Source: Valencia hispanica (Eukaryota; Chordata; Actinopteri; Cyprinodontiformes; Valenciidae). From it: a DNA stretch of 64,000 nt. Within the stretch, counting starts at the first letter, position 1. Each line of letters begins with the position of its first letter. The DNA is taken from the NCBI GenBank assembly GCA_963556495.2, contig OY747702.1, forward strand, positions 44,165,180 through 44,229,179. The letters are read 5' to 3'. This document shows, piece by piece, positions 26,311 through 38,200 of the stretch. A program made the position numbers and the translations under genes. The notes under the pieces were generated by a model. It had not been told where the DNA came from and made no database searches. It worked only from the letters and a program-made list of their open reading frames with translations.

Positions 26311-26805
26311 ACTTTATCAATCAGTGGGTTGTGCCTTTGTATGGCTCACGGGATCAAATCAGATTCACTCTGGGATTGAATCCCGTGTAGCCATGGCCTC
26401 CTGCATTTGAAAGCCAATCCATTCAGCTGTAACTTTGCAGTTCAATTTGAAACAAGATTGATGTTGGCAAACTTCACACACCCGCTCCTCCAAAATGTTT
26501 CCTCCATTGCCCACATCAATTGCTGATGGACAAAGGGCATGTGCCACTTTGTGATGGTGATTTCTGGGCTTCTCAGCACAAATAACAAGGACAGAAAGGA
26601 GGAGGACTTAACAGCAAATAAAGCTGCAACTCTAGCTGCATATCTTAATATGCACTTATTCTGAATTTTGAAAGTATAAACCTGAAAATCATTAAATTGT
26701 TTGTTGTATAGTAGTTCAACTTTTTTTTTCTTTAAAGAAGAAACACTTTTCTCCAAAATCTCGGCCATAGGTAGAAATAGATTATTTTCCTTTGATCTAC
26801 TCTGA

Positions 26806-26810
26806 ATAGT
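26806..26810. repeat. target-site duplication ATAGT (5' side)
   Basis: Exact match to the five bases immediately after the 3' LTR (31700-31704); 5 bp is the usual duplication for Ty3/Gypsy integrases. Confidence 0.93.
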
Positions 26811-27138
26811 TGTCAAGAAGTCATCAGACCCAACTCGAAGCAGCTGCTTCTGATGAGATTCTCCTCCTCCCAAACACTCAAAAGCTCCCGTCACTCACCT
26901 CTATGGCGCTCAGTCATCAACCTCGTTGTGACGCATAGCTCCTACGACTCCAACCTGAGTAGTATTCCAGACCCGACGATTCCCTACGGCTAATAGCCTT
27001 TCCAAGCTCCTCGCATCACGAGTTCCTGGTTCTTCCATCTCCTCCGCTCCGATAAGACCTTCGGCTGCATCCTCACTCTGCACTTGGAACATCCATCTTC
27101 CCAGCAGCGATCTTCCATTGATCGCTGCGCTCGTGACA
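26811..27138 (+). repeat. 5' long terminal repeat
   Basis: Begins TGTCAAGAAG and ends CTCGTGACA (TG...CA). If transcription starts at the self-primer segment at 26908, U3 is 97 bp and R-U5 231 bp. I see no TATA box and no AATAAA signal. U3 holds a perfect 14-bp palindrome, GAAGCAGCTGCTTC (26837-26850), centred on an E-box. Confidence 0.95.
26908..26918 (+). promoter_or_regulatory. predicted transcript 5' end and self-primer
   Basis: The 11 nt GCTCAGTCATC are the exact reverse complement of GATGACTGAGC at 27140-27150. In Tf1 the first 11 nt of the mRNA act as the primer for reverse transcription, so this match predicts that R starts at 26908. The prediction comes from complementarity only. 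Confidence 0.65.
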
Positions 27139-27139
27139 G

Positions 27140-27150
27140 GATGACTGAGC
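27140..27150 (+). promoter_or_regulatory. primer-binding site, self-primed type
   Basis: GATGACTGAGC begins one base after the 5' LTR. It has no TGG start expected of a tRNA-primed site, and it is perfectly complementary to the LTR segment at 26908-26918. The gag ATG (27141) lies within this site. Confidence 0.65.
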
Positions 27151-28052
27151 CTGGAAATGTTCCAGCAGAAGTGGAGGCCCTTCGTGCAGAAGTGGTCCAT
27201 CTCCGAGGCATGGTCGATCACCTCAACTCCAAGCTTCAGACCATCTCCGACGCCCACATTCGCCTGTCCGGAGTAGTCAACATGCTCCAACAGCGGTCGT
27301 CCCCCACGGTCGAACCGCGGATCTGTCTTCCAGACAAATGGAATGGCTCGGACGGCAAACCAGATGGCCTGATAGCAACTCTGGACATGATTTTCGAATG
27401 TCAGCCGATCATGTATGCCGCTCCAGCCTCCAGAGTGGCTCTGCTCACCTCACTGCTGACCGGGAGAGCGCAAGAGTGGGCTGCTGCGCTCTATAATCAG
27501 AAGTCTCCTCTGTGCAACGACTACACTCTGTTTGTGGGGGAACTCCGGAAGACCTTCACCCCGCCTTGCAGTGAAGTCGATACAGAGGGCCAGCTCCTTC
27601 ACTTGCGTCAGCGCAACCAGCCGGTTCACCTCTTCGCCGACGAGTTCCGCACACTGGCCGCCAAGCTGTCCTGGAGCGACGGTGCGCTGAAATCCATCTT
27701 TCTGGAGGGATTGGCCGATTACATCAAGGATGAGATGGTCGGCCGGGAGGCGCCCAAGACTCTGGATGCCGCAGTGACCCTGGCTCTCGAGATCGACCGG
27801 CGCGTCATGTGCCGCCCGAAACCACCGGCGCGCTCTCCGACGCACCGATCCTTTCAGTTCCGCTCCATCGAAGCCAGCTCGGCTCCGCCACGCCCCCGCT
27901 CGGAAGATCAAGAGGAGCCGATGCATCTTGGCCATCTGCCCCCGGAGGAGAAAGAGAGACGGCGCCGAGAGAGACTCTGTGCCTATTGTGGATCACCTGC
28001 ACATCCCCTGCGGCAATGTTCACTCCGGCCGGGAAAAGACCAGGCCAGGTGA
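27141..28052 (+). CDS. gag: retrotransposon Gag (capsid/nucleocapsid)
   Basis: 303-residue structural protein that packages element RNA in virus-like particles. The first ATG is two bases after the 5' LTR; the frame is open further upstream only through non-ATG codons. Residues about 5-50 are heptad-rich and likely coiled coil ([19 protein letters not shown]). The middle (about 60-220) is the Ty3-type capsid region, with the conserved ICLPDKWNG start, TGRAQEWA and the F.DEFRTLA segment. The C-terminus carries one zinc knuckle, [14 protein letters not shown] (C-x2-C-x4-H-x4-C). The family is the one from which PEG10 and RTL Gag proteins were domesticated. The stop TGA lies inside the frameshift stem. 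Confidence 0.93.
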   Translation: MTEPGNVPAEVEALRAEVVHLRGMVDHLNSKLQTISDAHIRLSGVVNMLQQRSSPTVEPRICLPDKWNGSDGKPDGLIATLDMIFECQPIMYAAPASRVALLTSLLTGRAQEWAAALYNQKSPLCNDYTLFVGELRKTFTPPCSEVDTEGQLLHLRQRNQPVHLFADEFRTLAAKLSWSDGALKSIFLEGLADYIKDEMVGREAPKTLDAAVTLALEIDRRVMCRPKPPARSPTHRSFQFRSIEASSAPPRPRSEDQEEPMHLGHLPPEEKERRRRERLCAYCGSPAHPLRQCSLRPGKDQAR

Positions 28053-28101
28053 AGGTAGGAGGAATTTCACCTGGTATCACGTCTCCTAACCGCTTCCTCC
28101 T
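28031..28101 (+). promoter_or_regulatory. -1 ribosomal frameshift signal at the gag-pol junction
   Basis: Slippery heptamer G GGA AAA at 28031-28037 in the gag frame (X XXY YYZ form), a 7-nt spacer, then a 9-bp perfect stem: CCAGGTGAA (28045-28053) with TTCACCTGG (28066-28074). Seven loop bases, AGGAGGA (28057-28063), are complementary to TCCTCCT at 28095-28101, which would complete an H-type pseudoknot. Pol is in the -1 frame and has no start signal of its own. PEG10, a domesticated relative, uses a comparable GGGAAAC site. Confidence 0.8.
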
Positions 28102-31100
28102 CTCTGTCCAGCTTCTCCACCCTGATCCGCACCACACATTCTCTGCTCTGCTGGATACTGGTGCAGCGGATAATTTCATCTCCACACAGTTAGCTGAGAG
28201 ATTGCAACTTTCCTTGCAGCTGCTGCCGCGACCTATACCCGTGATCTCCGTCGATGGACACCCGTTGCAACCTAACCCCATCCGACAACGTACCACAGAG
28301 GTTCGGATGTGGGTCGGCGACCACACGGAACTCATCAGCTTCCTGGTCATCGCTTCCAATACTACACCACTCATCTTAGGCTACCCCTGGTTCCGGACAC
28401 ACGACCCTCAACTCTCCTGGTCCACGCAGCAGATTCTCAGCTGGGGTCCGTCCTGTTCACTCCGATGCCTCCGCCCACCCTCCGTCAGGATACCAGAGGT
28501 CATCCCGGTCCCGGCCATCGAGGAGATTCTTCCTCCCTACAGAGATCTGGTTCAGGTTTTTAGCAAGAGGAGGGCTTCCCAACTACCACCCCATCGTTCC
28601 TACGATATGGCCATCAACCTCTTGCCAGGAGCAGCGCCCCCGCGTAGCCGCCAATTTCCCCTCTCCTTGGAGGAGACGGCACAAATGGAGACCTACATCT
28701 CAGAGGCTCTCGACCAGGGGTTCATCCGCCCTTCTACTTCTCCGGCGTCGGCAGGGTTCTTCTTTGTTAAAAAGAAAGAGGGGACCCTCCGTCCCTGTAT
28801 TGACTACCGAGGTTTGAACAAAATAACCATTAAAGATCGTCATCCACTTCCTCTTGTGAGCACTGTGTTAGACTCTTTGTCCAAAGCCTCCATCTTTACT
28901 CGTCTCGACCTGCGGAACGCTTACAACCTGATCCGTATACGGGAGGGCGACGAGTGGAAGACGGCATTCAGTACTCCCACTGGCCACTGGGAGTACCAAG
29001 TCATGCCGTTTGGTCTATGCAACAGCCCAGCGGTCTTTCAACGCCTCTTAAACGACGTTCTCCGAGACATGCTGGGACGGTGGGTGTACGTCTACCTGGA
29101 CGACATTCTGATTTACTCCACGTCGGAGGTAGACCACGTCCGGCATGTCCACGCTGTCCTTGAGCGACTTCTCCAGAACCACCTCTACTGCAAACTGGAG
29201 AAGTGTGCCTTCCACAAACGCTCCACCACCTTTCTGGGATACGTCATCTCGGCCGAGGGCATAGCCATGGATCCTCAGAAGGTGTCTGCGGTGACCGCCT
29301 GGCCACTTCCCACCACACTCAAATGGCTGCAGTCTTTCCTCGGCTTCGCTAACTTTTATCGGCGGTTCATCCGTAATTACAGCTCTGTAGTGGCTCCACT
29401 TACGGACCTCACCAGACCTACTGCACGGCCACACCCATTTCATCTAACCCCAGAGGCCAAATGTACGTTTCACCAATTACTCCGGCTCTTCACTACAGCG
29501 CCGATCCTGCTCCATCCTGACCCCACCAAATCGTTTACCGTCGAGGTGGACGCCTCAGAGATCGGTGCTGGTGCCGTCCTGTCTCAGCAGGGTCCAGACC
29601 AGAGGCTCCATCCCTGCTGCTTCTTTTCTCGAAAGTTCACACCCGCACAACAGCGCTATGGGGTTGGTGATCGTGAACTTTTGGCCATCAAGTGGGCGCT
29701 GGAGGAGTGGCGTCACTGGCTCATGGGTACACCAGAACCGTTCCTGATCTGGACGGACCATCAAAACCTCATCCACATCCGGAACGCTAAACAACTGAAC
29801 CCCCGCCAGGCTCGGTGGGCTCATCTTTTCGAGCACTACAACTTCCATATTTCTTATCGACCCGGTTCAAAGAACGGGAAGGCTGACGCTCTCTCTCGGT
29901 GCCTCTCTCAAGATCCTGTACCATCCCAACCCGCCCCCATAATTCCCCCGCATCAAGTCCTGGCCCCCCTCCGTTGGCCCTTGGAGGATTCCATTCAATC
30001 AGCCCTGGCCCTGGAGCCGGCACCACCTGAGACACCGCCCAACCGCCTCTACGTCCCGACCGGCTGTCGTCAGGAGGCTCTTTTGTGGGGCCACTCCTCA
30101 CCGGTGGCTGGTCATGCAGGCATAACCCGAACTCTTCAGTTCATCCGCCGCTACCTGTGGTGGCCCACCATGGCGAAGGACGTCAGCAGTTTCGTCGGTG
30201 CTTGCTCAGTCTGCGCCAGAGCCAAGTCCTCCACTCAACCCGGGACTGGAGTACTTCGTCCTCTGCCAGTTCCAGCGAGACCCTGGTCACATATCGGGGT
30301 GGACTTCGTCACCGGCTTGCCCCCTGCTGACGGCATGACCACCATTGCCACCTTTGTCGATCGCTTCTCCAAGGCGGTCCATCTGGTCCCTCTGCCTGGC
30401 CTGCCCACGGCCAAGGAGACAGCGGAACTGGTCCTCAAACACGTGGTCCGCCTTCATGGGTTCCCCCAGGATATTGTCTCAGACAGAGGGTCCCAATTCA
30501 CGGCACGATTCTGGAAGGCCTTCTGTCGTCTCATCGGTGCCACCGCCAGTCTTTCTTCTGGCTACCATCCGGAAACCAACGGACAGACGGAGAGAGCCAA
30601 TCAGATGGTGGGCAAATACCTCCGTTGCTTTGTCTCCTCGCAGCCTACCTCCTGGCCTCAGGCATTGACTTGGGCCGAGCTATCCCTAAACCTGCAGGTC
30701 TCCTCCGCCACGGGGTCATCCCCCTTCGAGGTCTGCAACGGCTACCAACCTCCTTTATTCTTTCAACAGGAACCTGAGGTAGAGGTCCCGGCTGCCCGAT
30801 CGCTTATCCGCCGAGCCAAGGCCGCGTGGATCCGAGCTCGGGCATCCATCAAGCGTGCCAACGCTGGTTACATGGCTCAACACCACCGACGTCACCGACC
30901 CGGTCCCACGTTCCAGCCAGGGGATCTGGTCTGGCTCTCCACACGGCACCTCAGACTGCCTTTGGGGCCCCAGAAGCTAACTCCCCGCTTCGTGGGTCCT
31001 TACCCGGTCGTCTGCTGCATCAATCCAGTCACTTATCGCCTCCGACTCCCATCGTCTCTGAGGATTCACCCTGTCTTCCACTGCTCACTCCTCAAGCGTC

Positions 31101-31414
31101 ACCTCACCTCGCCTCTCTCCCCCCCGGAGAATCGTCCCCCGCCTCCTCGCTTGATCGACGGGGGTCCGGTGTACACGGTTCGCCGTATCCTCAATTCCCG
31201 ACCGCGGGGAAGGGGATTCCAGTACCTGGTGGACTGGCAGGGATACGGTCCGGAGGAGCGCTCCTGGGTTCCATCCCGCCACATTCTGGACTCCACCCTC
31301 ATCACAGACTTCCACCGTCTTCACCCAGATCGTCTGGGCCCTTCAGGTGCCGGGCCTCGAGGGGGGGGTCCTGTCAAGAAGTCATCAGACCCAACTCGAA
31401 GCAGCTGCTTCTGA
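28037..31414 (+). CDS. pol: retrotransposon Pol polyprotein (PR-RT-RH-IN-chromodomain)
   Basis: 1,125 residues in the -1 frame, counted from the predicted slip site. Protease: LLDTGA with catalytic Asp40. Reverse transcriptase: YLDD at 353-356, preceded by [20 protein letters not shown] and [15 protein letters not shown]. RNase [17 protein letters not shown] around Asp505, then the WTDHQNL segment. Integrase: HHCC zinc-binding region starting near His686 and a DDE core with Asp756, Asp816 and Glu852, spaced D-x59-D-x35-E as expected. A GPY/F-type module (FVGPYPV) follows. A chromodomain (about 1045-1095, [20 protein letters not shown]) probably directs integration to modified histones. The frame ends 43 bp inside the 3' LTR. 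No stop or frameshift breaks it. Expression should depend on the frameshift signal at its start. Confidence 0.96.
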   Translation, partial: RPGQVKVGGISPGITSPNRFLLSVQLLHPDPHHTFSALLDTGAADNFISTQLAERLQLSLQLLPRPIPVISVDGHPLQPNPIRQRTTEVRMWVGDHTELISFLVIASNTTPLILGYPWFRTHDPQLSWSTQQILSWGPSCSLRCLRPPSVRIPEVIPVPAIEEILPPYRDLVQVFSKRRASQLPPHRSYDMAINLLPGAAPPRSRQFPLSLEETAQMETYISEALDQGFIRPSTSPASAGFFFVKKKEGTLRPCIDYRGLNKITIKDRHPLPLVSTVLDSLSKASIFTRLDLRNAYNLIRIREGDEWKTAFSTPTGHWEYQVMPFGLCNSPAVFQRLLNDVLRDMLGRWVYVYLDDILIYSTSEVDHVRHVHAVLERLLQNHLYCKLEKCAFHKRSTTFLGYVISAEGIAMDPQKVSAVTAWPLPTTLKWLQSFLGFANFYRRFIRNYSSVVAPLTDLTRPTARPHPFHLTPEAKCTFHQLLRLFTTAPILLHPDPTKSFTVEVDASEIGAGAVLSQQGPDQRLHPCCFFSRKFTPAQQRYGVGDRELLAIKWALEEWRHWLMGTPEPFLIWTDHQNLIHIRNAKQLNPRQARWAHLFEHYNFHISYRPGSKNGKADALSRCLSQDPVPSQPAPIIPPHQVLAPLRWPLEDSIQSALALEPAPPETPPNRLYVPTGCRQEALLWGHSSPVAGHAGITRTLQFIRRYLWWPTMAKDVSSFVGACSVCARAKSSTQPGTGVLRPLPVPARPWSHIGVDFVTGLPPADGMTTIATFVDRFSKAVHLVPLPGLPTAKETAELVLKHVVRLHGFPQDIVSDRGSQFTARFWKAFCRLIGATASLSSGYHPETNGQTERANQMVGKYLRCFVSSQPTSWPQALTWAELSLNLQVSSATGSSPFEVCNGYQPPLFFQQEPEVEVPAARSLIRRAKAAWIRARASIKRANAGYMAQHHRRHRPGPTFQPGDLVWLSTRHLRLPLGPQKLTPRFVGPYPVVCCINPVTYRLRLPSSLRIHPVFHCSLLKRHLTSPLSPPENRPPPPRLIDGGPVYTVRRILNSRPRGRGFQYLVDWQGYGPEERSWVPSRHILDSTLITDFHRLHPDRLGPSGAGPRGGGPVKKSSDPTRSSCF
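31359..31371 (+). promoter_or_regulatory. polypurine tract for plus-strand priming
   Basis: GA followed by eight G residues and TCC directly before the 3' LTR, in the position where plus-strand DNA synthesis starts. It also codes for Gly residues of Pol. Confidence 0.75.
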
Positions 31415-31699
31415 TGAGATTCTCCTCCTCCCAAACACTCAAAAGCTCCCGTCACTCACCTCTATGGCGCTCAGTCATCAACCTCGTTGTGACGCATAGC
31501 TCCTACGACTCCAACCTGAGTAGTATTCCAGACCCGACGATTCCCTACGGCTAATAGCCTTTCCAAGCTCCTCGCATCACGAGTTCCTGGTTCTTCCATC
31601 TCCTCCGCTCCGATAAGACCTTCGGCTGCATCCTCACTCTGCACTTGGAACATCCATCTTCCCAGCAGCGATCTTCCATTGATCGCTGCGCTCGTGACA
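31372..31699 (+). repeat. 3' long terminal repeat
   Basis: 328 bp, identical to the 5' LTR in a base-by-base reading. Its first 43 bp encode the C-terminus of Pol. Followed by the duplication ATAGT. Confidence 0.95.
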
Positions 31700-31818
31700 A
31701 TAGTCTTCAGGGAGTTAAACGTAATACAAATCAATATTTTTTCCTATTTACTAGGTGCATCAAAGCTAAAAAAACACACACAAAAAACACTGTTTTTGGC
31801 CCATAAACTCAATTAACT

Positions 31819-32252
31819 TGTCACAACTTCCCTGTTCCTGCCATGATCATGGTGCACTTCTGCTTTGCCCCTTCTGCTCCTGCTGATTGCTGATTGCTTC
31901 CACCTGTGCTGGTGCCTTTTCTGGATTTGTTCTGCACTATTTAGGTGCTCCGTGATGTCATCGTACCTGGTTTCCAAAGTATAGAATGTTACCCCCTATA
32001 CAGTCCTGTGGGTGAAACAATCCCTGGTAAAATAACATATACCATTCCTCAGCTCTTACATCTCACAGGATTCTGGTTTAAGGTTCGAGTCTCCATAGAG
32101 GTGTCTCCTTGGAAACCACCTGTGCTGAAGCCTGACCTAAAAGCCAATCCCAAGAAGAAGCAGCCGATCATCTTACCCATTCTAATATTTGTTAATAGAA
32201 GTTGTTTAACCATTCCTAAGGTGTGGTATGAGTCCTGGATCCGATTCTTACA
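31819..32252 (+). mobile_element. candidate solo LTR
   Basis: About 434 bp starting TGTCACAACTTCCC and ending TTACA, flanked by TAACT and TAATT (4 of 5 matching). Internal segments match the fragment at 24786-24975, showing it is a repeat family. No coding remnant adjoins it. The open frame at 31945-32292 has no family features. Confidence 0.5.
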
Positions 32253-35200
32253 TAATTCTTTCAATAACTATACTGGTCTTTTTTTACTCTAATAAAGATC
32301 AATAAATCAATAATGATAAATATCAGTAACAAATGTTTTCAATAAACTGGGATAATCTTATAATTCATTTGCTGTTGGATTGAGTACTACTAACTCTATC
32401 AAGAAATCTGTGGTCCTTTTATGTTTTATGATCTTAAAGAACTAAAATCTTAATTGTCTCAGTTATAATCACCAGGTCAGACTCTAATGAAAACAGAAAA
32501 TCAAAGAGGACTGACTGATGCATCTCTAAAAACCTTTCTTTCCTGCTTTGTTATTGTTTTTCTTTTGTAGATTTTACTTCAACACTGTGTTTTTGCCTCA
32601 CCCCCCTGTGTTGCTGCTCTAAAGGTCAGCTCTGAAAATATAACTTGGCTAAAGCCTTCCTTTAAGTGATGGCTGCACAATCATCCTCCCCTTCATACCA
32701 AGGGATATGATCAAATCCTTCAGTAGTTTTGCTCACTCCGACTCCCGTTTTCATTTATCATTGTTCCCACAACTCTCCCCCCACACTCTAACTCTCCCCA
32801 CTGAGCCGGTGTGGTGAAGACACCAACAGATTCTCAATCCCCGCTACAAAGCCCCAGCAGCAGGGTGGTAATGACCCTGCAACAACAGCAGTAATGATGG
32901 AATCAGTGGGGGGTTTAGCCTGCTCCCTGCCTCTCCCTAATAGGTCGCCTAATAACTCTGTTAACATCAGGGCTGACCTGGTCGCTGGATCAAACACACT
33001 CTTTCCTAGTCGGCCACCTCACATGACTCCCTGCCACCTCTCAGTCAGGAGAACTGATGCTAACCAGCAAAAAGTGCGGTGTGGCCCCTGCAGCGCCTGT
33101 TCAGTACACATAAACTGTGAGAAATGTAGCAACCCATGAATGCTCCTCTGAATATTTTAATCCTGTTAAGCTTTATTAATTCATCGACAACATGACTTGG
33201 TGAAAAAAAAACAACTTTTGAAAAGCTTGTCGCTCTTGAAAAACTACTGTTATTGAAGCTCTGTCTTTTTAGCTGCAGATTAATAGGGGCCTCAGTTTAA
33301 TAAGTTTAAGGTTAACTCAAGAGACACTGCAGCCCACCCAGGGATAGTCTGCTTTGTTTTGGTGCCTGTTTATGGTAATAAGCTTTAAGTGTTTCATTTT
33401 GTTAACATGTTCGGGAGTCAAGCTTGATGGCTTGCCATGTTTTCCCAGAAGAATAGAGCTGTTATTATTGATTGCGTTAATCGAGAAAGGGAGCCTCTAC
33501 TCAGTCATAGTTTTAGCATGATTGCTGCCCTATAGGTGCTCCTTATATGTTTCCAGGCCCCAGCACCAGAGTCAAGACTAAACTAATTCTGGTGTTTTTA
33601 GATTTATCATCATATTTCCTGCAACCTAAAAGTAAAATGTTGCCTATGTCAAAATATTTGAGCCATTTTTACTAAAGAAGATATGGAGAAAGTAAGAGGT
33701 GTGATCAACTCAAGCTTCCACATCCTTTGTTGAGAACTGAAGTACCCCCTGTTGACATGCCACCCTGGGTGGGGAGCCAAATCACTTTTAAAAACAGCCC
33801 TGAGGTATCTTGGATTTGAGACCAGCCTCAGAAAAAGGCTCTTATTTCTATTGTTTATCAGTGTTGATCACATATAAACAAGATCATAGCTTTGCATTTT
33901 ACCCCATAACCTTCTCCCAAACTGTCATCAGTGCATCAGGGTCAGAGGTGCAACATTTTACTGAATAGATACGATAACCTTTCTTCGTCTCTAAAACACC
34001 CTGTCACACATTCTGCATTTAAAGTCCATTACTGCCTAAAGCAAGGCAAAGAGGCTACCATCCCATTTGGAGAATAAAAGGGAAGGCCTCAAACTGTACA
34101 ATTTTCCACATTTTAAAAGGGAGGCCATTAATTACTGGTGCAGGCAGGAGACATTTGTCTCAATAAAACAGAAAACACTCTGATGTTCATTTCTCTCTGT
34201 TTGGAGCAGTTAGCTTGCTGTGAATATCTCAGGGTCAGCCCTTTTCTTTGCTTATCCCTGCACGTTTTTAATATATTACATATGAATGGAAATTAGGCTC
34301 TTAAATATTAACGACTAGTAATTAGTTTATTGTAGGAGGTTATATTATGTGTGTGTGCGTGTGTGTGGGCGCACATCTGTGTGAGAGTGAGTGAGTGTAT
34401 GTTAGAGAGAAATTTCCTCTCGTTTCCACTTCATATTGCCTCGCTGCGATGTCCCACTGATTTTAATCTTCTCTTCTCAGATGAGAGCCATTCCGGCTAT
34501 CGCAGTGCACTTTAACTTTAGCCCTCTGAATATTAGCTGTCTTTGATACCTGCCGCTTTCAGCCTCCCAACTCTACACCCTGCTAACTTTTATGTCTCTT
34601 CAGGTACAGTGTAATTTTCATGAAATCTGTCTCTAAAAAAAAAAAATAAATAAAATAAAATATTGCCTGTGAAACTAGATATTTTGTTTTGATACCTAAT
34701 GTTTGCTCCCTTTGGTTTTTTGGCATTCGAGACATGCCAGTTTCTCTTTAATAGTTTTGTAATTGTTTTAATCCACTAATGAGCTAAACTATATAGTTGT
34801 TTTTTTGCTTCTGGTATTATTAAATTTGTTTGTTTGTTTATCTTTGTTTCTTACTAGTGCACAATAATTTTCCTAAGGTGGTTTAGATTTCCAGAGGTGT
34901 TGTCACTCCACTGTGTAAGAATTGCAGGATTTTGCTAATATATTAAAGCAAAGACTGAAAATTCTTGCAAAATTGACATTTAAAATGTCCTTCATGTTAT
35001 ATCATAATTAGCGCTGCTGGCATTTCTAGAACAGAAGTCTTTCTCTGTATCTCAGAACTTTTACTCTGAGATTTTCAAATCCAGCATGCTTCATGACAAA
35101 GGTTGAACCTCAAAAAGTGAAACTAAGCATTTTGTTTCTGTGCTCTTTTACCCTTCCTGTTATCTGCTTAAATTCTCCCCAACTCCCGCAGCTTTAATGA

Positions 35201-38200
35201 ACTGCAGATATGCCTTGAAATGTTGTAAAAAATAACAATTTCCCTTTCCCTTACTGATAGTGAAAATCAACAACTTCTTCAGTCAGTAACAGAATCCACA
35301 ACCAAGATTGTTGTCAGCACATCCAGGTAGAAAAAGATCAGAGTCTGAATGAACCGCTGAATGAAGGACCACAACTTTCTTGGCCACAGGTCCATTTAAT
35401 TTTTTGTAAATGTAAATGTAAATTAACCGGAAGCCTTTTAAACCATGACTTCATCATCTTGGTTTATCTTATCGGTTAAAGGCTTATTATTCTTAGTGTG
35501 TCAAACTTTTTACTTTAAAGAAACATATACTTCTGGCATTAAATAAAGAATAATTTTATGTAATCCTAGCTGACTTAAAACATAAAAAAGTTTTGTCAGA
35601 TTCATTTGTCAGACAGTGAGGTAAAAAATGGTTGTGTCCTGTTTACACAGTGTATGTAAATATCTGGTTTCAACTGCAAATGCTAAAGTTCACTTTTTTA
35701 TATATGCCTAGTTATCATAATAAGCAATGTTGGCTGTCATCTTCCTCCATTAACATTCGCTGACATTTACTGATGCAACTTTATGTCTAAGATAATATAT
35801 TTCCATTGCCCTAATAAATAAGAATCTGTATCAGTGTAATACCACCATAATATTTTCACACAAAAAAATGTTTACCTTCAAGCATTTTTCTTTGCTTGCC
35901 CTCGTAGTGCGTCACTCTGTGTCATCCGCACAGACAGTGTATATGAGCCTGCCTAATTGATTGATGGGATGCTTATTAACAATAGGTCTTGCCTTTAAGA
36001 AGAGGACAATTTCAATGCTGTCACTGAGGCTTTTCGCATGAAAAAGCCCCAATAGAGCTTCATTAAATAAGCCCCCTGATTCCAGGCAGCAGAATATGGA
36101 GTGCATATCTAATCCAAGCTAAGAAATAAGAGTACAAGAGCGGAGAGTTTTATAGGGAATACTTGATGTGTAATGGCTCACTTTTCTCTTCATGCATGGC
36201 TTGCTGCGTTTCATTGGACATTTTAAATGCTATAAGGAGGAAATTAAAAAGTTTTGTCAGTTTGGAGTTTTGTGACACTTTTGTTCGTTTAGTCGTTTCT
36301 TAAAAAGTTAGTATTGACAGAAATACCCTAAAGTATTAAAAGGGTTTTCATAAGAAAATGTATCATAAAGAAATTAAGGCATCTCTTCACTTTTGAAACC
36401 TTTTTTTCATATATTCACTCTAAGTAATCTATTGGCTCTCAGCATCGTCTGCTTTTTTATTAGTATTTGTTAATTTCAGGGGTCTATCGTTTTTGTTTCA
36501 CCTAAGCAGTTGTTGGTCTTTTTCTGTCTTTAATTGGAGTTTAGAAGGTTTGTTTTTCAAGCCATTAAAAATCAACCACATGCTGTATTTTTTGATGTCA
36601 TTTTAAGCAAGATCGAACTCAAACTCTGTCGGTTTCGTCGTCTAACTCCGATCTCCTGAAGCGCTTTCTATTTGACTACATGTTGACTTGTGATTTGCGC
36701 ACTGATCAAAAAGGTGCCCAGAAGTCTCCATTTCTCTGCTGGCTAGTACTGTGCCTGACAGTGCACAGTAGCAGGCTGAGTTGGTTTCATGACATTAAGT
36801 TTAATTTGTCTTTGAGCCTCCGTGGTGAAATTGGTTTGTGGTCTTAAATAGGCCGGAGGGGTTGACGTTCCCACAGCCGGGCAGGAAGGGAGCTGAGAAA
36901 GAGAGCAGCTCGAAGGGGGGAGAGAGGCACTTGTGGGATGGGTAAAAAAACCCTGAATCCTTTTGTGTTCAAGATGGTGCCTCGATGAATATAAATAATC
37001 AAGACCTCTTGCACCACTGCGACGTAAATTACTGCACAGACAAGAGAGCTTGAGAAGTAAGTTAAAGAGAGCTGCATGATTACAGTTGGAGCTCCACAGT
37101 TGCCTAAAAACCAAAACAGAAGAACAAAATTAACACAAAAAAAAACTAAGAAGCAGAGACATTCCAAGGAATTTGTGCAGATTTCAGACTGTTGGAGTGT
37201 ATACCTGGATGAGCTCGATGACAGCTGAACATTGCTTTTTTCCTTGTTGAATTAATCTTAAAATGTTGTTGCTAGAGAGGGAACTCATTTAGATTTTGGT
37301 AATATGCAATAACCACCTTGGAAAAGGTTGTTCTAAATATTTTTGTACTGTGGCAAATTCACACTTGCAAAGGTCAAGAAGTTTTTCTATTTATTTAAGA
37401 ATTATTTTGTATATATATTTTATTCAGTCTTTTTGTATCATCATTTTATTTTAAACAATACAAAATAAGAAAAGTAAGCAATACTAATTATTATTTGATC
37501 TAATGCTACGCTCAACAATAATGGGCTGCTACGTATAAAATAATTAAAAGTACTTGTTTGTTGATAAGATGAATAGTCTGTGTGTCACCATCAAACATGA
37601 AACCATGTGCAATAGTCATGGTTTTAGGAGAAAAAGAACAAATGACACAGCTGAAGAATTTCATCATATAACAGGTAACATAATTGTATTTGAAGCTTTA
37701 ATTTTTATTGCCCATACGTGATACTTTATTTATTATTAAGCACTTATCCTGTTAAGATAATATACCACCAACAGCCAGGATGTTATGCAGTAAATTTAAG
37801 TACGTAAGCTATATTGATACAGCAGATACACGTATAGTGATTCAACTATTGATGGGTAGCAAATTTTTTGTTGAAGCTGTAGCAGCAAGGGGAAAACTAT
37901 TTTAGAATCACTGTTTTTTTCATACTTGCTTTTCCCTCGTTATCATGTTTTAGTAAACATATGTACATGGTTGGAACTATGCAGAAACATGAATAAATTC
38001 TGCACATTATGGTGCTGCTGTGCTACTATAGTCAGCCATCAGAAATAGTAAACTGTGTGTACTTGGCTGGTGTTGCACTGTTATTGCACTTTTTGCTCCA
38101 CCTACACAGACAAGTGAAAGAAAACTATATCAGTAACACTTCAGGATGGAAGCAGGGTCATGGGAATTAAGCATTTGCTTTTACAACATATACGATATAC

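Larger units (their letters stand above)
26811..31699 (+). mobile_element. complete Ty3/Gypsy chromovirus-type LTR retrotransposon (Tf1/sushi-like)
   Basis: A 4,889-bp element with two 328-bp LTRs that read identical by eye, flanked by the 5-bp duplication ATAGT (26806-26810 and 31700-31704). Gag is open with a zinc knuckle. Pol is open and ordered protease, reverse transcriptase, RNase H, integrase, chromodomain, the order and C-terminal chromodomain typical of chromoviruses. There is no envelope gene. Primer-site and frameshift features match the Tf1/sushi group, whose relatives gave rise to mammalian PEG10 and the RTL genes. All parts appear intact, so this is a recent insertion and possibly a competent copy. 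It lies in the same transcriptional sense as the formin gene. Confidence 0.96.

Noticed and set aside
27084..27140. Upstream extension of gag into the 5' LTR
   Set aside because: Its apparent start is TTG, and the stretch is LTR sequence; the first ATG is 27141.
27805..28374. Minus-strand open frame of 189 residues
   Set aside because: Antisense shadow of gag-pol coding sequence; same for other minus-strand frames within 27.4-31.4 kb.
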